The notes under the pieces are model-generated. The model was not told where the DNA came from and searched no databases. It saw nothing but the letters and a program-made list of their open reading frames with translations. Position numbers and translations under genes: made by a program. 8,706 bases of DNA from Candidatus Geoarchaeota archaeon. GTDB taxonomy: Archaea > Thermoproteota > Thermoprotei > Gearchaeales > WAQG01. The stretch covers positions 1 to 8,706 of the forward strand of contig WAQG01000216.1 in assembly GCA_015520395.1 (NCBI GenBank), read 5' to 3'. Shown piece after piece: positions 6,351 through 8,706 of the stretch (positions are counted from its first letter, which is position 1; each line of letters opens with the position of its first letter).

Positions 6351-6758
6351 CTATTCCTCCTGGGGGGCCTCGTCCCAGGAGAGTATCGTGTGGGTGTATG
6401 TTCCATCCTCGTCCTCTATACCCCGCTCTATCTCGGTTATGTGCGCATACGTTGCGCCGATCTTCTCAAGTATGTAGTTCAACGTCTCCTCAGGCTTTGA
6501 GTCGATGTCGCATGTATATACATCGATGGCGGCGTAACCCTTCTCAGGCCAGGTGTGTATCGATATGTGGGAGCCCGAAACTATGACCATCCCGCTGACG
6601 CCCTGAGGCGAAAACCTGTAGAAATACGTCGACCTTACCTCCATCTTCCCGACCTTAGCTGACTCCAGCAAAATTCTCTTTAGCGCATCGGCGTCCGTGA
6701 GCACCTTAGGGTCGCAGCCCGATGCCTCAATGACATAGTGATACCCCTGGGTGTTCAC
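6351..6758 (-). CDS. speH: S-adenosylmethionine decarboxylase proenzyme (pyruvoyl type)
   Basis: The enzyme makes decarboxylated AdoMet, the aminopropyl donor for spermidine and related polyamines. The 135-residue proenzyme has the full prokaryotic short form and needs no insertion to align with the Thermotoga enzyme. GVSGMVIV leads to the self-cleavage serine, Ser63, which becomes the pyruvoyl group, followed by HISIHTWPEKGYAAIDVYTC. Ser55, His68 and Cys83, the residues used in processing and catalysis by the Thermotoga enzyme, are at identical numbers. Phe49, Trp70 and Glu72, expected around the AdoMet adenine/ribose, are also present, favouring AdoMet over arginine as substrate (crenarchaea use a paralogue as arginine decarboxylase). 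The residue before Ser63 is Gly62 (codon GGC), where the family normally has Glu. Start is GTG at 6758 by family fit (NTQGYHYVIEASG), with a TATA-like box 27 bases upstream. It converges on the PP-loop gene. Confidence 0.95.
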   Translation of the reverse strand: MNTQGYHYVIEASGCDPKVLTDADALKRILLESAKVGKMEVRSTYFYRFSPQGVSGMVIVSGSHISIHTWPEKGYAAIDVYTCDIDSKPEETLNYILEKIGATYAHITEIERGIEDEDGTYTHTILSWDEAPQEE

Positions 6759-6780
6759 GCCTCATAATTAAGAGGGGATG

Positions 6781-6789
6781 CACATAAAC
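6781..6789 (-). promoter_or_regulatory. TATA-like box of speH
   Basis: The minus strand reads GTTTATGTG, centred about 27 bases before the GTG at 6758, which predicts a leaderless transcript. A GAGG lies only one base before the GTG, too close to act as a normal ribosome site. Confidence 0.45.
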
Positions 6790-6803
6790 TTACCGCCACC
6801 CGT

Positions 6804-7922
6804 CTAGCAGACGCCAAACCTTCCAACCAGAACCAAAGGGAAGATCAAGGCGAGCGCCGCCATGACTACAGCAGTGATCCCTACATCCAATAATGTGTAG
6901 CTGTAGGTTCCAAGCCATGTTGAGGTGGGAGGCTGGCTTCGGGAGGATTGAGCCTGAGCGGTGGTTGTTTGACCCCATACCGGCGGCTTCCTTGGCACTT
7001 TGTCTACCGGGTAGCTCCAGCTACACCCCATAACCTTTAAGATAGGGGTTTCCGGTCTCGTAGTAGGGCTTCCAGCTCCCCCCACTATACGCTATCCTGC
7101 TGTTCCACCCCGCGAGGCCGGGCTTGGCCACCGAAAGGATCCCTGCAAGGTCTCCCTCGGAGACGCCCTTCAAGACGCCGATCTCCATAAGCCACTTCGC
7201 CTCAAACTCCAATGCATCCTTCAAGATCGCCCCATCAACAACGGGCTTTAGAGAGTATCTTTTCTCAAAGTACTCTTAAAACTCCAGCCTCGCCTCTACG
7301 CCGAGCAATTTTGAGATTAGGGCTTCTGCCTCAGCTGCCACGATCCCTTTATCTCCCCACCCCTTTACCGAGACAACGACGGTCTCTCCACGCTGAGAGA
7401 AACGAACATCTATTGTTGTCGATTATCTTAGTCAGAACGATCCTAAAGGTCGAGTCGGAGCTATACATGGATTTCTCACTCCAGCCGAGCTCTCCGGCCA
7501 GCTTAACCGCATCCTCGCCCAGGCTCACTCCATCCAGTTTAACGTTACTAGTATAGACCTTCACGGTTATCTCAACCCGAACAACCCTTGACTCCACCCT
7601 AACGGACGGGAATAGCTCTGCGTCCCCACCAGGATAGAGGGGCTGTGCCGACACAATCACAATAACCTCCTTAGACACATGACTCCCGTGGAGGTAAGCC
7701 TCCCCACCCCCAACCATACCTGATCCTCACAACGTTCCTAAGAGATCTTAGCGGGGAGAAGTCGTATGCCACCCCAGGCTTACTGAAGACGACCTCAATG
7801 GAGCCTAAATTGGAGGGATCAAAACAGGCATAAACGACCTCAATACCCATAAGCAGAAACAAGAACGCTAACCCGGCCACTACACCTAGTCTAGACCAAG
7901 CCACAACCACCATATCGGTCAT
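6804..7922 (-). pseudogene. Broken gene for an exported, C-terminally anchored surface protein
   Basis: One protein of about 370 residues can be followed through three frames. Segment A (7922 to about 7705) begins with a signal peptide (GVVAGLAFLFLLMGIEVVYAC, possible lipobox VYAC) and continues FDPSNLGSIEVVFSKPG. Segment B (about 7705-7415) holds VSKEVIVIVSAQPLYPGG and LDGVSLGEDAVKLAGELGW. Segment C (about 7410-7023) holds RFSQRGETVVVSVKGWGD, an in-frame TAA at 7278-7276, then YSLKPVVDG, AKWLMEIGVLKGV and AKPGLAGWNSRIAY. Segment D (about 7020-6804) has a Ser/Thr/Gln-rich linker and a final membrane helix (ITAVVMAALALIFPLVLVG). Each change of frame equals one extra base: in the G-run near 7702-7711, near 7412-7418, and near 7018-7023. 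From memory, the N-terminal ACFDP...VEV...KPG pattern and the KPG-AG-NSRI motif recall secreted CGP-CTERM proteins of Thermococcales, but the CGP tail is absent. Pseudogene or sequencing error cannot be separated here. The second Met (7913) is an equally good start. Confidence 0.78.
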
Positions 7923-7936
7923 AGTGATGGGCGCCC

Positions 7937-7946
7937 AAGTATAATG
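7937..7946 (-). promoter_or_regulatory. TATA-like box of the broken surface-protein gene
   Basis: The minus strand reads CATTATACTT, centred about 29 bases before the ATG at 7913 and 20 before the ATG at 7922. By the spacing seen for other genes in the window it supports the inner ATG as the original start of a near-leaderless mRNA. Confidence 0.35.
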
Positions 7947-8033
7947 ACAGCTACAGTGGTCTGTAACAGGCTCTGCCTAATAAATTGCTAGTTCGGCCTG
8001 TGAGTTTCTGCTAAAGAATGACGGGGGTGGTGG

Positions 8034-8408
8034 CTACTCTATGTACTCGTAACCCCTCCTCTTCAGCATGTTGGACATGATCTCTAGCTCCGCCTCCTCC
8101 TCCCTGAGAAGCTCCGCCTCCAGGGATCTCCGCTGTCTCCTCCTCTGCTGCCTGAGTGTTAAGCCGCACAGCCCATTTGGGAGAATCGCACCTTTAACAC
8201 AGGAGGCATAGTTGCACTTGTACCCTATGCAGACGTCGTTGGCCCATCTACAATAGAGGATCAGCGGTGGAGTGTCACCATACATTTCCCGCTGCTTCTC
8301 CAGAAGCTCCCTGCCGTTCGGAAAAGCCCTCACAGGCCTTATCACCAAAGCCCTCTTCCCACACCTAAAGAACTTACAACCAGGATTACACTTCACATAC
8401 CCAGACAT
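8034..8408 (-). CDS. Cys-rich protein with charged coiled-coil tail, function unknown
   Basis: From the ATG at 8408 the product has 124 residues and no family I can name. Three cysteines near the N-terminus (YVKCNPGCKFFRCGKRAL; Cys7, 11, 16) and five in a second cluster (YCRWANDVCIGYKCNYASC, then GLCG; Cys53, 60, 65, 70, 81) suggest one or two zinc or Fe-S sites. The last 40 residues are strongly charged and helical: RQQRRRQRRS followed by LEAELLREEEAELEIMSNML, a likely coiled coil or a basic/acidic interaction helix. There is no signal peptide. An in-frame GTG at 8447 would add 13 residues with two more cysteines. I prefer 8408 because the TATA-like box at 8455-8461 predicts transcription to begin near 8432, and GGGTG lies 7 bases before the ATG. 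The gene stands alone upstream of the broken surface-protein gene, on the same strand with a 111-base gap in which I see only that gene's promoter. Confidence 0.8.
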   Translation of the reverse strand: MSGYVKCNPGCKFFRCGKRALVIRPVRAFPNGRELLEKQREMYGDTPPLILYCRWANDVCIGYKCNYASCVKGAILPNGLCGLTLRQQRRRQRRSLEAELLREEEAELEIMSNMLKRRGYEYIE

Positions 8409-8454
8409 GGAGAAGCACCCAGACTCCCCACACCCCAAACTAGACACAAAACAC

Positions 8455-8461
8455 TATATAA
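8455..8461 (-). promoter_or_regulatory. TATA box of the Cys-rich protein gene
   Basis: The minus strand reads TTATATA. Its centre is only 11 bases before the GTG at 8447, too close for that codon to be transcribed, but it fits a transcript beginning near 8432 and translated from ATG 8408. A second, weaker AT-rich element (GCTTAAAG, 8464-8471) lies 20 bases before the GTG. Confidence 0.4.
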
Positions 8462-8585
8462 CCTTTAAGCCCTAATTCCCAAATGAATGAGGGAATCCTG
8501 GTATCGGAGGCAACCTGGTGAAAATAATGTGAAGTCTAGTCAGCCAATCCATAGAAGCATCTCATGACGCCGATAGACCTGATAC

Positions 8586-8641
8586 GTGATAATAATTTAT
8601 AAAATTTTTACACTTTAATATTATTCTTGTACTTTTATAGT
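8586..8641. promoter_or_regulatory. Very AT-rich stretch, probable promoter region for a gene beyond the window
   Basis: The 230 bases from 8476 to the right edge hold no gene I can support. Within them, about 8586-8641 is almost pure A/T, in sharp contrast to its surroundings, and contains several TATA-like elements on the plus strand: TTTATAAAA (8596-8604), CTTTAATATT (8613-8622) and CTTTTATAG (8632-8640). The second is about 25 bases before an ATG at 8642. This would fit a rightward gene beginning near the edge. The part from 8480 to 8585 shows no RNA gene, repeat or open frame of note. Confidence 0.35.
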
Positions 8642-8706
8642 ATGTTGGCTTAAGCACCCCATCCTCCCGGACATCTACGTCAGGTTCTTGGCGGATAGTA
8701 AGTATC

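Noticed and set aside
6104..6406. Minus-strand 100-codon frame spanning the convergent gap
   Set aside because: It overlaps the ferredoxin motifs of the PP-loop gene and the end of speH, both certain, and its translation has no protein-like pattern.
6790..6978. Separate 62-codon minus-strand gene
   Set aside because: It is the out-of-frame continuation of segment C after its stop; the same bases in frame D encode the Ser/Thr linker and membrane helix.
7212..7556. Plus-strand 114-codon frame across the broken surface-protein gene
   Set aside because: Its translation is Ser/Pro/Leu/Arg-rich and featureless, while the minus strand reads a coherent exported protein through the same bases.
8476..8600. 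Possible C/D-box small RNA
   Set aside because: A CTGA and a GTGATAA are present, but in the wrong order and without a proper RTGATGA box C or a terminal stem.
8567..8706. Minus-strand frame open from the right edge to about 8567
   Set aside because: Its codon use is unlike the other genes and it runs through the AT-rich stretch giving Ile/Asn/Tyr/Lys-rich sequence; more likely an open frame by base composition.
1..8706. tRNA, rRNA, CRISPR array or insertion sequence
   Set aside because: No TpsiC-arm plus acceptor pairing, regularly spaced repeats, transposase motifs or terminal inverted repeats could be found on either strand by eye.

Overview
The window looks like a chromosomal segment of a thermophilic archaeon, probably of the TACK/crenarchaeal side. 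Thermococcal-type relatives come to mind for two genes, so the lineage is not settled. The evidence is archaeal-type genes (a PIN-ATPase-KH protein, a PUA/PP-loop/ferredoxin fusion, a short SpeH-type AdoMet decarboxylase), archaeal TATA-like boxes about 26-30 bases before several start codons (leaderless mRNAs), frequent GTG/TTG starts, and AGG/ATA/CTT-rich codon use. No tRNA, rRNA, CRISPR array or insertion sequence is visible.

Layout from left to right. Bases 1-1267 (minus strand) hold two adjacent fatty-acid beta-oxidation genes: enoyl-CoA hydratase, then an acyl-CoA dehydrogenase cut by the window edge. Bases 1426-2982 (minus) encode a PINA-like PIN-ATPase-KH protein. Divergent from it, an orphan seven-helix membrane protein runs from 3079 to 3771. 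This meets, tail to tail with one base between the stop codons, a small Cys-cluster protein (3773-4309, minus). From a divergent promoter region the longest gene (4436-6310, plus) encodes zinc ribbon + PUA + PAPS-reductase-like PP-loop + two [4Fe-4S] ferredoxin motifs. It converges on speH (6351-6758, minus), with a 40-base gap that can fold into a hairpin. Bases 6804-7922 (minus) carry one broken gene for an exported, membrane-anchored protein, spread over three frames. Bases 8034-8408 (minus) encode a Cys-rich protein with a charged tail. The last 230 bases contain no clear gene but include a very AT-rich, promoter-like stretch.

The genes do not form one pathway. The acyl-CoA dehydrogenase/hydratase pair is a clear operon for acyl-CoA breakdown; the others are mostly single genes with their own promoters. 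I see no convincing new multi-gene system. The observations most worth following are the PUA/PP-loop/ferredoxin fusion (candidate RNA sulfur chemistry), the Gly-Ser instead of Glu-Ser self-cleavage site in SpeH, and the secreted-protein gene broken by three frameshifts of the same sign.
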